Made by a program: the position numbers and the translations under genes. This document shows positions 25,254 through 33,273 of a DNA stretch of 46,304 nucleotides, one piece after another. The notes under the pieces were generated by a model that saw nothing but the letters and a program-made list of their open reading frames with translations, had not been told where the DNA came from and did not search any database. The stretch is from Thermoplasmatota archaeon (GTDB taxonomy: Archaea > Thermoplasmatota > JAKEGO01): the NCBI GenBank assembly GCA_028279595.1, contig JANQNK010000010.1, forward strand, positions 1 through 46,304, written 5' to 3'. How positions within the stretch are numbered: position 1 is the first letter of the stretch; every line of letters begins with the position of its first letter.

Positions 25254-26494
25254 TGGATAACGCCGTAGCCGATCAGACGCCATCTGCTGCCGTCCCTCCT
25301 GCTGATGGCCACCTTGGCGCCGTCGTCGGCCGCCACGGCGAGCTTGAGCTTGACATCGACGACGTCGTCCCGTGCCGAGGTCACGACACCGACCGTGGTC
25401 GCGGTCCCCACGCTCAGCATGAGCGGTGTGTTGGACCTTATCGGTTCCACGGGCTGGGTCTCCGAGTCGCCGTCGAACCCGTGGGACGTGACCATCTTGT
25501 CCAGGAGGAAGACGTTCATCGTCATCTCCTCCCTGACGGGTGGCAGCGTCCCGGGCGCGCCCATGACGTTCCCGATGAACGAGTCGGCCTTGCTGTAGAA
25601 CGGGTCCAGCGATGTTCCGATCCCGACCAGGCCGCCGGGTCTGATCGCCGGATACTCGTGACCGCCCGACATCAGGGAAGTGGCAACGGTATGGACCGGG
25701 TTCCATGATTTCCCATCGGCGTCCTTGACGCCGGGGGCGATCTCAATCTCGTCGCCCTCGTTGAGAGTGCCCTGGGTAAGGCTGCCTCCGAGGACGCCTC
25801 CCCGGAGCTCGTCTGCCCTCAGGCCGGGCTTGTTGACGTCGAAGGAACGAGCGATGTTCATCCTCGCGGGGAGCTTCTCGTCCCGCTCGGGTGTCGGGAT
25901 GAACTCCTCGATGGCCTCGATGAGTATCTCGATGTTGACGTCGTGGTGGGCCGATATCGGGATGATCGGCGCCTCCTGGACCCCTGTACCGTCCAGGAAA
26001 CCCTTTATCTGCTCGTAATGCTCGATGACCTTCTCCTTGGGGACCAGATCGATCTTGTTCTGGAGCACGATGACGTTCTCGACCCCGGAGATCTCGAGCG
26101 CCATGAGGTGCTCGATGGTCTGGGGCTGTGGGCACTCCTCGTTGGCCGCGATCAGCAGGAGCGCTCCGTCCATGATATCGGAGCCCGAGATCATAGTCGC
26201 CATGAGCGTCTCGTGGCCCGGAGAATCGACGAAGGATATGGCCCTCTGGAACTCGCCCTTAGCTCCGTCGTACTTGCACTTCTCGCTGGTCGAATAGCAG
26301 AGCGGCTTGTCGCACTTCTTGCACTTGAAGATGTTCGTGTCCGCGTAGCCGAGGCGGATGGAGATGCCCTTCTTGATCTCCTCCGAATGACGGTCCGTCC
26401 ACACGCCGGAGAGGGCCTTCGTCAGCGTCGTCTTTCCGTGATCGACGTGGCCGACCAGACCTATATTGACCTCCGGCTGTTTCATCGTGGACAT
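25250..26494 (-). CDS. eif2g: translation initiation factor 2 subunit gamma
   Basis: 414 residues from the ATG at 26494, two nt past the S6e stop, with GGTGAGGAG upstream. It is the GTPase that carries initiator Met-tRNA to the small ribosomal subunit with the alpha and beta subunits. Visible: GHVDHGKT (15-22), a zinc knuckle with Cys58, Cys61, Cys66 and Cys73, DSPGHE (90-95) and NKID (146-149), then domains II and III with [11 protein letters not shown] and the C-terminal [15 protein letters not shown]. Length and motifs are normal. It lies between rps6e and the PIN gene in one operon. Confidence 0.97.
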   Translation of the reverse strand: MSTMKQPEVNIGLVGHVDHGKTTLTKALSGVWTDRHSEEIKKGISIRLGYADTNIFKCKKCDKPLCYSTSEKCKYDGAKGEFQRAISFVDSPGHETLMATMISGSDIMDGALLLIAANEECPQPQTIEHLMALEISGVENVIVLQNKIDLVPKEKVIEHYEQIKGFLDGTGVQEAPIIPISAHHDVNIEILIEAIEEFIPTPERDEKLPARMNIARSFDVNKPGLRADELRGGVLGGSLTQGTLNEGDEIEIAPGVKDADGKSWNPVHTVATSLMSGGHEYPAIRPGGLVGIGTSLDPFYSKADSFIGNVMGAPGTLPPVREEMTMNVFLLDKMVTSHGFDGDSETQPVEPIRSNTPLMLSVGTATTVGVVTSARDDVVDVKLKLAVAADDGAKVAISRRDGSRWRLIGYGVIQ

Positions 26495-26495
26495 T

Positions 26496-26894
26496 CTACT
26501 CCTCACCGTCTCCTTCCGGCTTCTCGGACAGCAGGTCCTCGATGGACCTCATGCCGTCCTTGGTGACCTTCATGTTGATGCTGGAGATATCCGCGGAAAT
26601 GGTGTTGCCCCTGAGCAGGCGCCTCCGGCGCACTCCAGGGTCCTTCGGCTGGAAGCCGACGCCCTTGGTTATGAGCACACGCGACCTCTTCGGTCCTGGT
26701 AGGTCCCGCCTCATGGGAAAGCCCTGATGATCGGTCCCGCCCGTTATCTCGAGCTTGTAGTGGGGAAGGTTCACGAATATCCCGTCGATGTTGTCGCCTA
26801 TCTTCTTGCCAACTAACGAATTGGCGTAGTGGCCGGACACATCGGTCGTGTACGATCGCTTTCCGTCGGATATGACTACCTTGAATTCTGGCAA
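26496..26894 (-). CDS. rps6e: 30S ribosomal protein S6e
   Basis: 132 residues. It uses a TTG start at 26894 ([16 protein letters not shown] follows) with GGAGG eight bases upstream, so the ribosome-binding site decides the start. Family blocks: [54 protein letters not shown] and [14 protein letters not shown]. The C-terminal extension [15 protein letters not shown] is acidic. S6e is restricted to archaea and eukaryotes and sits on the small subunit. It is the first gene of S6e, aIF2-gamma, PIN. Confidence 0.96.
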   Translation of the reverse strand: MPEFKVVISDGKRSYTTDVSGHYANSLVGKKIGDNIDGIFVNLPHYKLEITGGTDHQGFPMRRDLPGPKRSRVLITKGVGFQPKDPGVRRRRLLRGNTISADISSINMKVTKDGMRSIEDLLSEKPEGDGEE

Positions 26895-26930
26895 GTCTCA
26901 AGCCTCCGAGGTCACACTATAGACAATCCT

Positions 26931-26938
26931 ATTAAATA
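26931..26938 (-). promoter_or_regulatory. TATA box for the S6e operon
   Basis: TATTTAAT on the minus strand. The predicted start is near 26909, leaving about 15 nt with GGAGG before the TTG start. Confidence 0.55.
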
Positions 26939-27007
26939 CTTTGTGTAGAGAGGGATACGCCAGGACATGGTACTGGATGGCCTATTCGATGTCATTCGAC
27001 ACGCATT

Positions 27008-27029
27008 GCCCGTCCACGGGGAAACGGGC
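27008..27029. other. hairpin in the 221-nt divergent gap before the lipid-kinase-like gene
   Basis: GCCCGT pairs with ACGGGC around a 10-nt loop. It lies upstream of the TATA box at 27087, so it could be a DNA operator or the 5' end of an unannotated RNA. Nothing else is evident in the gap. Confidence 0.3.
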
Positions 27030-27086
27030 GCGAGCGTCTCCTTGAACGATGGAGCGGACCCGCGTTGCCCGGGGCGAACCATTCGA

Positions 27087-27094
27087 TTTTAAAT
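27087..27094 (+). promoter_or_regulatory. TATA box for the lipid-kinase-like gene
   Basis: TTTTAAAT centred about 26 nt before the ATG at 27116, giving a leaderless mRNA. Confidence 0.55.
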
Positions 27095-27115
27095 CACCAT
27101 GTCGTTAGAGGGGCG

Positions 27116-27700
27116 ATGGATGTCGATGACGCCTATCTGAGGCGGGCGAGCCACACCGTCGGGGCCTGTGCGGTCATGTACTACGCGCTGCCCGAGGACA
27201 TGTACGGTGTCCCGAGGCTCATCATCCCCGCTTTGGCCGTCATCCTGACGACCGCGGGCGAGTTCGCCAGGAGAAGGAAGGGTGCGCTGATCCCCGGCCT
27301 GAGGGATTTCGAGAGACACCGGATCGCCTCGTTCTACTACTACGGTCTGTCGATCGTCCTGCTCCTGCTCCTGGCGCCCCAGGTGGTCGCGATCGCCTGC
27401 ATCCTTCTGATGGCGTTCGTCGATCCATTCATGGGGGAGACCCGTGGCAAGGTCTGGTCCTTGCCTGCAGCGGTCGCCTTCGGGGCGTTCCTCATGTACG
27501 CAGCAGGGTTCGGTCCGGAGCATTGGCCTTACATCATCGCCGGCGCCCTGACAGCCGTCGTATTGGAATCGGTCTCGCACCACCCGCTCGACGACGACTA
27601 TACCATGTCCCTCGGCACGGCGTTGGTCCTCATGACCATGTCCCGCTTCACGGAGCTCCCGGGCGACATCATCCATTCGATGGAGGGGGTATGGTGGTAG
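27116..27700 (+). CDS. SEC59/DGK1/VTE5-type polyprenol or lipid kinase-like membrane protein
   Basis: 194 residues from the ATG at 27116 (leaderless). About five to six membrane helices. FVDPFMGETRGKVW stands where dolichol kinase and CTP-dependent diacylglycerol kinase relatives have their G-D-x-x-A/G-x-x-x-G motif, and VLESVSHHPLDDDYTMSLGTALVL matches the E...DDN-type C-terminal block of the family. These enzymes phosphorylate an isoprenoid alcohol or diacylglycerol using CTP. In archaea the substrate may be dolichol or geranylgeraniol, which would tie it to lipid or glycan-carrier synthesis. Substrate and activity are inference. It overlaps the next small gene by 10 nt. Confidence 0.75.
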   Translation: MDVDDAYLRRASHTVGACAVMYYALPEDMYGVPRLIIPALAVILTTAGEFARRRKGALIPGLRDFERHRIASFYYYGLSIVLLLLLAPQVVAIACILLMAFVDPFMGETRGKVWSLPAAVAFGAFLMYAAGFGPEHWPYIIAGALTAVVLESVSHHPLDDDYTMSLGTALVLMTMSRFTELPGDIIHSMEGVWW

Positions 27701-27882
27701 ACGTCATCGATTCGGCCCACTGGAGGGGCGTCTATTTCCTCTGGATCCTGGGGCTCATCCTGTTCCCGATGGTCACGCTACTCGTACTGGTATGGGACAC
27801 GCCTGTCCTCGCATTGACCATCCTCATAGTAAATGCGGTCGTGCTCACACGGATGATAACGCCCCCAGATGGGGGAAAATGA
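27691..27882 (+). CDS. small two-helix membrane protein
   Basis: 63 residues from the ATG at 27691, which overlaps the end of the preceding gene and has a strong GGAGGGGG just upstream. Two predicted membrane helices (about 14-34 and 37-54) with a short polar tail TPPDGGK. Not recognised. Translational coupling to the lipid-kinase-like protein suggests a partner subunit, but that is inference. An in-frame extension upstream lies antiphase inside the neighbour and is rejected. Confidence 0.65.
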   Translation: MVVDVIDSAHWRGVYFLWILGLILFPMVTLLVLVWDTPVLALTILIVNAVVLTRMITPPDGGK

Positions 27883-27917
27883 TATCAACCCGTGCCTGTT
27901 TTCACCCCTTTGATAAC

Positions 27918-28301
27918 ATGCGGATCGCACTACCCACGACAGACGGCCAGGGGATGGACGGACAGGTCTTCGCACACTTCGGCGGTGCTTCACATTACGT
28001 ATTCGTCGAGGTGATGGACGGAGAGATACAGGCCCATCAGGTCGTTAAAGCCCCCTGGACCGAACACACACATGGACAGGTACCGAAATTCATCCAGAGC
28101 CTCGGCACTGATGTCGTCATCGCCCGGGGGATAGGCAGCAGGGCTGTAGACGTCTTCGGTTCGATGGGGATCAAGGTAATAACCGGCGCTGGCGGAAGGC
28201 TGGAGGATGTTGTCAACGCATATCTGACAGGCACACTGCAGACCGACGATTCGTGGATGGACGAGCCAGGCCATTCGTGCGGCTGCGGCGGCCAACATTG
28301 A
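27918..28301 (+). CDS. NifX/NifB-C-terminal-like iron-molybdenum cofactor-type protein
   Basis: 127 residues. The start MRIALPTTDGQGMDGQVFAHFG and the later PKFIQSLGTDVVIARGIGSRAVDVFGSMGIKVITG are typical of the dinitrogenase iron-molybdenum cofactor family of stand-alone archaeal proteins (MTH1175 type). The tail HSCGCGGQH adds two Cys and two His, a likely metal or cluster ligand set. No nitrogenase gene is near, so its role is probably general iron-sulfur or metal-cluster carriage. It ends 3 nt before the stop of the convergent M50 gene. Confidence 0.85.
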   Translation: MRIALPTTDGQGMDGQVFAHFGGASHYVFVEVMDGEIQAHQVVKAPWTEHTHGQVPKFIQSLGTDVVIARGIGSRAVDVFGSMGIKVITGAGGRLEDVVNAYLTGTLQTDDSWMDEPGHSCGCGGQH

Positions 28302-28304
28302 ACG

Positions 28305-29111
28305 CTAGGTCAGTTGGGTCCTGATAAGGTAGATCGGCAGGACGATCAGCATCGAGAACACCAGCAGGAACAGCGTCAGGTTCATTCCGGCCATCAGCGG
28401 TCGGCCGATGTGGTCGAGCCCGTCCGCAAGGTATTCCGACGTCTCTATCATCGCTGCAGCAATGAGTGCGAGGATGATCAGACCCAGAAGGCAGTTCTTG
28501 ATGTCACGGTTGCTGGGACCCAGCGAGGCGCTCACCGACACCAGGAGATAGAGGAATATCCAGAAGTGCCAGAGCATGTAGTTCGAGGCGAAGAAGCCGA
28601 CCAACCGGTGGGCCGATGACAACGGGTCCCTCAGGTCCAGGAGGGAGATCCCGGAGTAGTTCATGGCGAGAGCGATCACCCAGATGAAGAGCACACCTCC
28701 GAAGAGCGGGAACAGCGAGATGATGACCGGACCTATCACGGGGACCTTGGGCTGGGTGTGCTTCACGTAACCGCCGTGCTTCGAGATGAGCTTGACCTCC
28801 ACCACCCTGGCGCCGGTGAGCAGGCAGCCGAGGGCGTGGCTGAGCTCGTGTATCGCGACCCCGGGGGACACTATGAACATGTAGAGCCCGGAGCCGAGGC
28901 TCCTTCTCAGCATGTGGTCCACCGCCCGGCTCATGAAGATGAGGATGGCTATCCAGATGAATATGAAAGCCAGGCCGTTCAGGGTCATGCCCCGGAATGT
29001 CGGTATTGATAGAAAAGGGTGTTTGTCCTGCCATATCTGTGAACCAAATTGGATGTCCGATGCTACAAGCCAACCGGTCCCGTTCGACAGCCCATCGTGA
29101 TGGCCATTCAT
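28305..29111 (-). CDS. M50-type membrane metalloprotease-like protein
   Basis: 268 residues with about six to seven membrane helices. HELSHA at 88-93 gives the HExxH-type zinc motif inside a helix (GVAIHELSHALGCLLTGARV), as in M50/site-2-protease relatives. A later SASLGPSNRDIKN (about 190-202) sits where the family has its third zinc ligand region (Asp). The N-terminal 40 residues are extracytoplasmic and polar. The natural substrate is unknown, and some family members lack protease activity. It probably shares a bidirectional AT-box with the S-adenosylmethionine synthetase gene. Confidence 0.8.
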   Translation of the reverse strand: MNGHHDGLSNGTGWLVASDIQFGSQIWQDKHPFLSIPTFRGMTLNGLAFIFIWIAILIFMSRAVDHMLRRSLGSGLYMFIVSPGVAIHELSHALGCLLTGARVVEVKLISKHGGYVKHTQPKVPVIGPVIISLFPLFGGVLFIWVIALAMNYSGISLLDLRDPLSSAHRLVGFFASNYMLWHFWIFLYLLVSVSASLGPSNRDIKNCLLGLIILALIAAAMIETSEYLADGLDHIGRPLMAGMNLTLFLLVFSMLIVLPIYLIRTQLT

Positions 29112-29150
29112 GCGAGATGGTGTGACAATGTAGCGCGGATGCCTACAAAA

Positions 29151-29160
29151 TGTTTAAAAC
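29151..29160. promoter_or_regulatory. near-palindromic TATA box serving two divergent genes
   Basis: TGTTTAAAAC reads as a TATA box on both strands. It would start the M50 gene near 29129 (leader about 18 nt) and the MAT gene near 29181 (leader about 13 nt with GGTGG). Confidence 0.4.
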
Positions 29161-29193
29161 ACCACATTGCCATGCGGGAAGAAGGTGGACCCG

Positions 29194-30390
29194 ATGGAAA
29201 GACGCATAGTGGTTGAGAAACTTGAGCAGACGCCCAAGGAGGACCAGCAGATCGAGCTTGTCGAGCGGAAGGCCATCGGTCATCCGGATTCTATCGCTGA
29301 CGGACTCTCCGAGACCGTAAGCAGATCACTCTCGCGAATGTACATGGAGAAGTATGGAAAGATCCTTCACCACAACACGGACGAGACGCAGATCGTGGGG
29401 GGCCAGGCCCATGCCGAGTTCGGCGGCGGTCTCGTCCTCGAGCCGATCTACATCCTTCTGGTGGGCAGGGCCGTCACCCGTGTCGGCAACGACCGGCTTC
29501 CGTACAGGACGGTGGCCCTCGGCGCAGCGAGGAAATATCTTCAGAAGAACTTCGCTTCCCTCGACGTCGAAGTGGACGTCTCCCTGGACTGCAGGATCTC
29601 GCAGGGATCGGAGGACCTAAGGGGACTGTACGAGACGAGCGAGGACCTCTCCAACGACACGTCGTTCGGAGTTGGATACGCGCCCTACTCGGAGACCGAG
29701 AGGATCGTCCTGGACACGGCCAATTACATCAACGGACAGCTCAAGGCCGAGTTCCCCGCCTTCGGCGAGGACGTGAAGGTCATGGGTGCCAGGGACACTG
29801 ACGACATCAACCTCACGATCGCAGTGGCCATGGTGGACAGGCACGTCGCGGACGCCGACGAGTACCAGAACCTGGTATCCACGATGAAGGAGAAGGCGCA
29901 CGACTTCGCGACCAAATATACAGATAGGAACATCAATGTATACGTGAACACCGCCGACGATCCATCGAAGGACCTCTACTACCTGACCGTCACCGGACTT
30001 AGCATGGAGAACGGAGACGATGGCTCGGTCGGCCGCGGCAACAGGTCGAACGGGCTAATAACCCCCGGAAGGCCGATGTCGATGGAGGCATCCGCAGGGA
30101 AGAACCCGGTCACCCATGTAGGAAAGCTCTACAACCTCCTCTCGACGAGGATAGCCAACGACATCATCGAGGGGACGGGAGGGGACATCAAGGAGGCCTA
30201 CGTAAGGCTCCTCTCGCAGATCGGCAGCCCGGTGAGCCATCCGTTCGTTGCGGACGCCCAGCTCATACCCGCACCAGGTGTGGATGTCAACAAGTACAAC
30301 TCGGACGTTACTGCGATATTCGAGGACCATCTCGACAACATTGCGAGGTTGAAGAACGACATCCTCGCGGACAAGGTCACGGTCTTCTGA
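29194..30390 (+). CDS. mat: archaeal S-adenosylmethionine synthetase
   Basis: 398 residues from the ATG at 29194 (GGTGG seven bases upstream); in-frame TTG and GTG codons further up are less likely. It makes S-adenosylmethionine from methionine and ATP in the cytoplasm. This is the archaeal class, unlike bacterial Met[19 protein letters not shown] (about 23-40), [77 protein letters not shown] near residues 275-315. Length matches the family. SAM feeds Dph2 and methylation. It abuts the stop of the convergent helical protein. Confidence 0.97.
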   Translation: MERRIVVEKLEQTPKEDQQIELVERKAIGHPDSIADGLSETVSRSLSRMYMEKYGKILHHNTDETQIVGGQAHAEFGGGLVLEPIYILLVGRAVTRVGNDRLPYRTVALGAARKYLQKNFASLDVEVDVSLDCRISQGSEDLRGLYETSEDLSNDTSFGVGYAPYSETERIVLDTANYINGQLKAEFPAFGEDVKVMGARDTDDINLTIAVAMVDRHVADADEYQNLVSTMKEKAHDFATKYTDRNINVYVNTADDPSKDLYYLTVTGLSMENGDDGSVGRGNRSNGLITPGRPMSMEASAGKNPVTHVGKLYNLLSTRIANDIIEGTGGDIKEAYVRLLSQIGSPVSHPFVADAQLIPAPGVDVNKYNSDVTAIFEDHLDNIARLKNDILADKVTVF

Positions 30391-30744
30391 TCAGAGGGCC
30401 TTCTCGAGGATGGTCGCCAGGTCCTTCTCGAACAGGGAGAGCATCTCCTCGGAGAACTCCTTCCTTACGTGATCGGGTATCATCAACACGCCCAGCTTCG
30501 CTGTCAGCCCCATTATCTTCACCTGGGCGGCGAGCTGCTTCATCCTGGCCTCGAGGTAGTCCTCCATGGCCTTCTTGAGCTCGCGCTTGATCTCGGGGTT
30601 CTCGTCGAGCACCCGGCGGATGTGCTTCTTCATCTCGTCCTCAAGGAGGGACTGGGCGGCGTTCGTGAGAAGCTCCTCGCCCTTGATGAAATCGGTCAAC
30701 GAGCCCTGCAGCATCGATGGTACCATCTCGTTAAGATCGACCAT
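30391..30744 (-). CDS. small all-helical protein of unknown function
   Basis: 117 residues from the ATG at 30744; a TTG at 30753 is also in frame, but the TATA box about 26 nt upstream favours the ATG. Not recognised. It is predicted almost wholly helical: an amphipathic N-terminus (MVDLNEMVPSML), charged helices EDEMKKHIRRVLDENPEIK and KKAMEDYLEARMKQLAAQ that may form a coiled coil, a hydrophobic KIMGLTAKLGVLMIP, and a helical tail. The next gene downstream converges (SAM synthetase) with no spacer. Confidence 0.7.
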   Translation of the reverse strand: MVDLNEMVPSMLQGSLTDFIKGEELLTNAAQSLLEDEMKKHIRRVLDENPEIKRELKKAMEDYLEARMKQLAAQVKIMGLTAKLGVLMIPDHVRKEFSEEMLSLFEKDLATILEKAL

Positions 30745-30765
30745 GCGGTCCAAACGGCCTGGTCC

Positions 30766-30774
30766 TTATAATAA
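30766..30774 (-). promoter_or_regulatory. TATA box for the helical protein gene
   Basis: TTATTATAA on the minus strand, centred about 26 nt before the ATG at 30744. Confidence 0.5.
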
Positions 30775-30848
30775 TGTATCGAGATGGGTGAAATGTGGCG
30801 AAAGGGGGGGCCAGTACCCGTTCAGGGGGCGTCCATTCAACCAAAAGC

Positions 30849-30856
30849 GATATAAA
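30849..30856 (+). promoter_or_regulatory. TATA box for the S13-S4-S11-rpoD operon
   Basis: GATATAAA, with a predicted start near 30878. The short leader contains GGAGTGA (30884-30890) before the TTG start, partly paired in a 4-bp stem (CACT/AGTG, 30879-30889). Confidence 0.55.
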
Positions 30857-30894
30857 CCCCTTGGGCTTAAGGTGATTCCACTCGGAGTGATACC

Positions 30895-31350
30895 TTGGCT
30901 GAGGAATCGGAGGATTTCAAGTACATCGTCAGGCTGGCCAACACGGACATCGATGGCCATTACAAGATAGTCAAGGGTATATCCCAGATCAAGGGCATAG
31001 GCTGGCGGATGGCCGGCGTCATCGCCCGCAACATCGAGATCCCGAAGGAGAGGCGCATCGGCGACCTCGAGGACGAGGAGATCGAGCAGATCGCCGAGGC
31101 GGTCGACAGCGTTCTGGAGATAGCTCCGACCTGGATGTTCAACAGGCAGAAGGACTACGATCTCGGAGAGGACACCCACATCATCGGCACTGACCTCGAG
31201 ATGATCGGCAAGGAGGACATCGACAGGATGAAGCGCTCCCGCAGCTACAAGGGAGTCCGCCACGAGCGGGGAAAGAAGGTCCGCGGACAGCGGACGCGGT
31301 CGAACGGAAGGACCGGCGCCACCCTCGGCGTCTCGAGGAGAAGGAAGTGA
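30895..31350 (+). CDS. rps13: 30S ribosomal protein S13
   Basis: 151 residues, archaeal length. It uses a TTG start with GGAGTGA four bases upstream. Family features: FKYIVRLANTDIDGHYKIVKGISQIKGIGWRMA with the helix-hairpin-helix-like segment, a middle helical region, and the basic C-terminus YKGVRHERGKKVRGQRTRSNGRTGATLGV that contacts tRNA and rRNA in the small-subunit head. It is the first gene of the S13-S4-S11-rpoD operon. Confidence 0.97.
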   Translation: MAEESEDFKYIVRLANTDIDGHYKIVKGISQIKGIGWRMAGVIARNIEIPKERRIGDLEDEEIEQIAEAVDSVLEIAPTWMFNRQKDYDLGEDTHIIGTDLEMIGKEDIDRMKRSRSYKGVRHERGKKVRGQRTRSNGRTGATLGVSRRRK

Positions 31351-31354
31351 CGTC

Positions 31355-31912
31355 ATGGGCGACCCGCGTTCCCCTAAGAAGAGCTACAAGACCCCCTCGC
31401 ATCCGTGGGAGGGTGAGCGGATCGAGGCGGAGAAGGAGCTCACCAAGAAGTACGGACTGAGGAACAAGCGGGAGATCTGGAAGGCCCAGGCGTTCCTGGA
31501 AGGATTCAGGCGTCAGTCAATGAACCTGAACGCCGAGATCAGGAGCAACAATCCTCAGGCCCTGAAGGAGAGGCAGTGGCTCCTCACCAAGATGCAGCGG
31601 CTCGGCTTCCTCGAGGAGACCGCTGAACTCACGGATATACTCACGCTAAACGTGGAGCACGTCCTCAACAGGCGACTTCAGACCGTCGTTTACCTCAAGG
31701 GGCTCGCGTCGTCGCCGAAGCAGGCGCGCCAGATCATCACACACGGACATGTTGCGATCAAGGGGCAGAGGGTCACGGTGCCTGGATACATGGTCTCCGT
31801 CGAGGAAGAGCACCACATCACGTACTATCCCTACAGCCCGCTCGCTGACGAGCTCCATCCGGTCAGACCCCAGGCGCACAGACCGGCCGAGGAAGAGGAG
31901 GTGGCGGCATGA
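31355..31912 (+). CDS. rps4: 30S ribosomal protein S4
   Basis: 185 residues. It is an early-assembly small-subunit protein. The archaeal form starts [23 protein letters not shown]. The S4 RNA-binding domain shows [45 protein letters not shown] (about 106-150). The tail is short, Pro/Glu-rich and ends EEEEVAA. It follows rps13 by 4 nt and overlaps rps11 by 4 nt (ATGA). Confidence 0.97.
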   Translation: MGDPRSPKKSYKTPSHPWEGERIEAEKELTKKYGLRNKREIWKAQAFLEGFRRQSMNLNAEIRSNNPQALKERQWLLTKMQRLGFLEETAELTDILTLNVEHVLNRRLQTVVYLKGLASSPKQARQIITHGHVAIKGQRVTVPGYMVSVEEEHHITYYPYSPLADELHPVRPQAHRPAEEEEVAA

Positions 31913-32289
31913 AGTGGGGAGTGGCTCACATCTACGCGTCCTTCAACAACATCATAATCACGATCACCGACGTCACCGGCGCGGAGACGATAGCCAAGTG
32001 CTCCGGCGGGATGGTCGTCAAGGCGGCGAGGGAGGAGTCCTCGCCGTACGCTGCCATGAAGGCTGCCGAGAAGGCGGGCGAGATCGCCATGGAGAAGGGG
32101 ATCACCAGCGTGCACGTTCTCGTCCGGGCGCCCGGCGGGAACAGGTCGGCCACACCAGGCCCCGGCGCACAGGCCGCCATCAGGGCCCTGGCGCGTGCCG
32201 GCATGAAGATCGGACGTATCGAGGACGTTACCCCGATCCCCCACGACGGCACCAAGAAACCCGGCGGAAAGCGTGGCAGAAGGGTCTGA
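31909..32289 (+). CDS. rps11: 30S ribosomal protein S11
   Basis: 126 residues. Family blocks: [37 protein letters not shown], the middle [21 protein letters not shown], and the conserved C-terminus [43 protein letters not shown]. It lines the small-subunit platform near the mRNA exit. It is coupled to rps4 by overlap. rpoD follows after 10 nt. Confidence 0.97.
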   Translation: MKWGVAHIYASFNNIIITITDVTGAETIAKCSGGMVVKAAREESSPYAAMKAAEKAGEIAMEKGITSVHVLVRAPGGNRSATPGPGAQAAIRALARAGMKIGRIEDVTPIPHDGTKKPGGKRGRRV

Positions 32290-32299
32290 GGGATTCCAT

Positions 32300-33151
32300 A
32301 TGGAGATCGAGGTCCTCTCGCAAGACGAGATGTCAATGAAACTGCTCATCAAGGGTACCAATCCTGCGTTTGTCAATGCACTCAGGAGGATACTTCTGGC
32401 GGAGATACCCAAGATGGCCATAGACCGTGTCGAGTTCACGATGGGTTCCATCAGGAACCCCGGAGGGGAGGACAAGGAGTACGAGTCCAAGACCCCTCTC
32501 TTCGACGAGATCATCGCCCACAGGCTGGGGATGGTCCCGATACCCACCGACCTGGAGCTCTTCGGCTACAGGGACGGCTGCACCTGCGAGGGCGTCGGCT
32601 GTCCGAACTGCGAGTTGATGTACTCCCTCTGGAAGGTCGGTCCATGCACCGTCTATTCAGGGGACCTGGAGCTCACCGAGGCGGACGAGAAGTTCGCTAT
32701 CCGGGAGAAGCTCATCCCGATCGTCAACCTCAACGAGAAGCAGGGTCTTGTGCTGTACGCTACGGCGATCCTTGGCAAGGGCACGGAACACGCGAAATGG
32801 CAGGCTGCACACGCAGTCGGCTACCGCAACTATCCGACCATAGAGATAGATCAGAAGAAGTGCGACCTCTGCGGCGAGTGTGTCGAGGCATGCCCCAGGG
32901 CGCTGCTCGTGGTCGACAAGAAGAAGGTCGAGACCGTCGACGGCTATCACACCAGGTGCAACCTCTGCAACTCCTGCGAGGAGGTCTGCGACCCCGAGGC
33001 GATCAAGGTCCGAGCCGACGATTCCACCTTCATCTTCCAGTTCGAGACCGACGGCGCGCTCACGGCCAGGGAGGCGCTCCTCCAGGCCATGAAGATCGCT
33101 GGCGAGAAGTTCGGTGGGTTCCGCGAGGCCCTCGCCGACATCGGTGCGTGA
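32300..33151 (+). CDS. rpoD: DNA-directed RNA polymerase subunit D with two ferredoxin-like cluster motifs
   Basis: 283 residues from the ATG at 32300. The archaeal RNA polymerase assembly subunit (Rpb3/alpha equivalent) pairs with subunit L. NPAFVNALRRILLAEIPKMAID (21-42) and HRLGMVPIP are dimerisation-domain signatures. A Cys cluster at 94-104 (CTCEGVGCPNC) may bind zinc. The insert domain carries two complete CxxCxxCxxxC motifs, Cys188-191-194-198 (followed by Pro) and Cys220-223-226-230, so two [4Fe-4S] clusters are likely, as in some methanogens. The C-terminus ends with helices typical of D. It is the last gene of the S13-S4-S11 operon. Confidence 0.97.
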   Translation: MEIEVLSQDEMSMKLLIKGTNPAFVNALRRILLAEIPKMAIDRVEFTMGSIRNPGGEDKEYESKTPLFDEIIAHRLGMVPIPTDLELFGYRDGCTCEGVGCPNCELMYSLWKVGPCTVYSGDLELTEADEKFAIREKLIPIVNLNEKQGLVLYATAILGKGTEHAKWQAAHAVGYRNYPTIEIDQKKCDLCGECVEACPRALLVVDKKKVETVDGYHTRCNLCNSCEEVCDPEAIKVRADDSTFIFQFETDGALTAREALLQAMKIAGEKFGGFREALADIGA

Positions 33152-33273
33152 GATGGAGAACGATAAACTTACCTGTTCAGCATGAGCTTCGTCCGGTGAG
33201 GATGGTGGTGACCGGTGAGAAGGATATGGAAGGCTTTTTGTCATGACCACTCTATCAAGATGAAAGTGGTTAC

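Noticed and set aside
24882..25706. Longer version of the PIN protein reaching back into aIF2-gamma
   Set aside because: The extra residues are an out-of-frame reading of aIF2-gamma; the GTGA overlap gives a standard PIN start.
27918..28301. Evidence for nitrogen fixation
   Set aside because: The NifX-like protein belongs to a family of stand-alone archaeal proteins; no nitrogenase or nifB gene is near.
30801..30850. G-run region before rps13 as a tRNA or structured RNA
   Set aside because: No cloverleaf, T-loop or paired arms could be drawn; it looks like ordinary promoter-proximal sequence.
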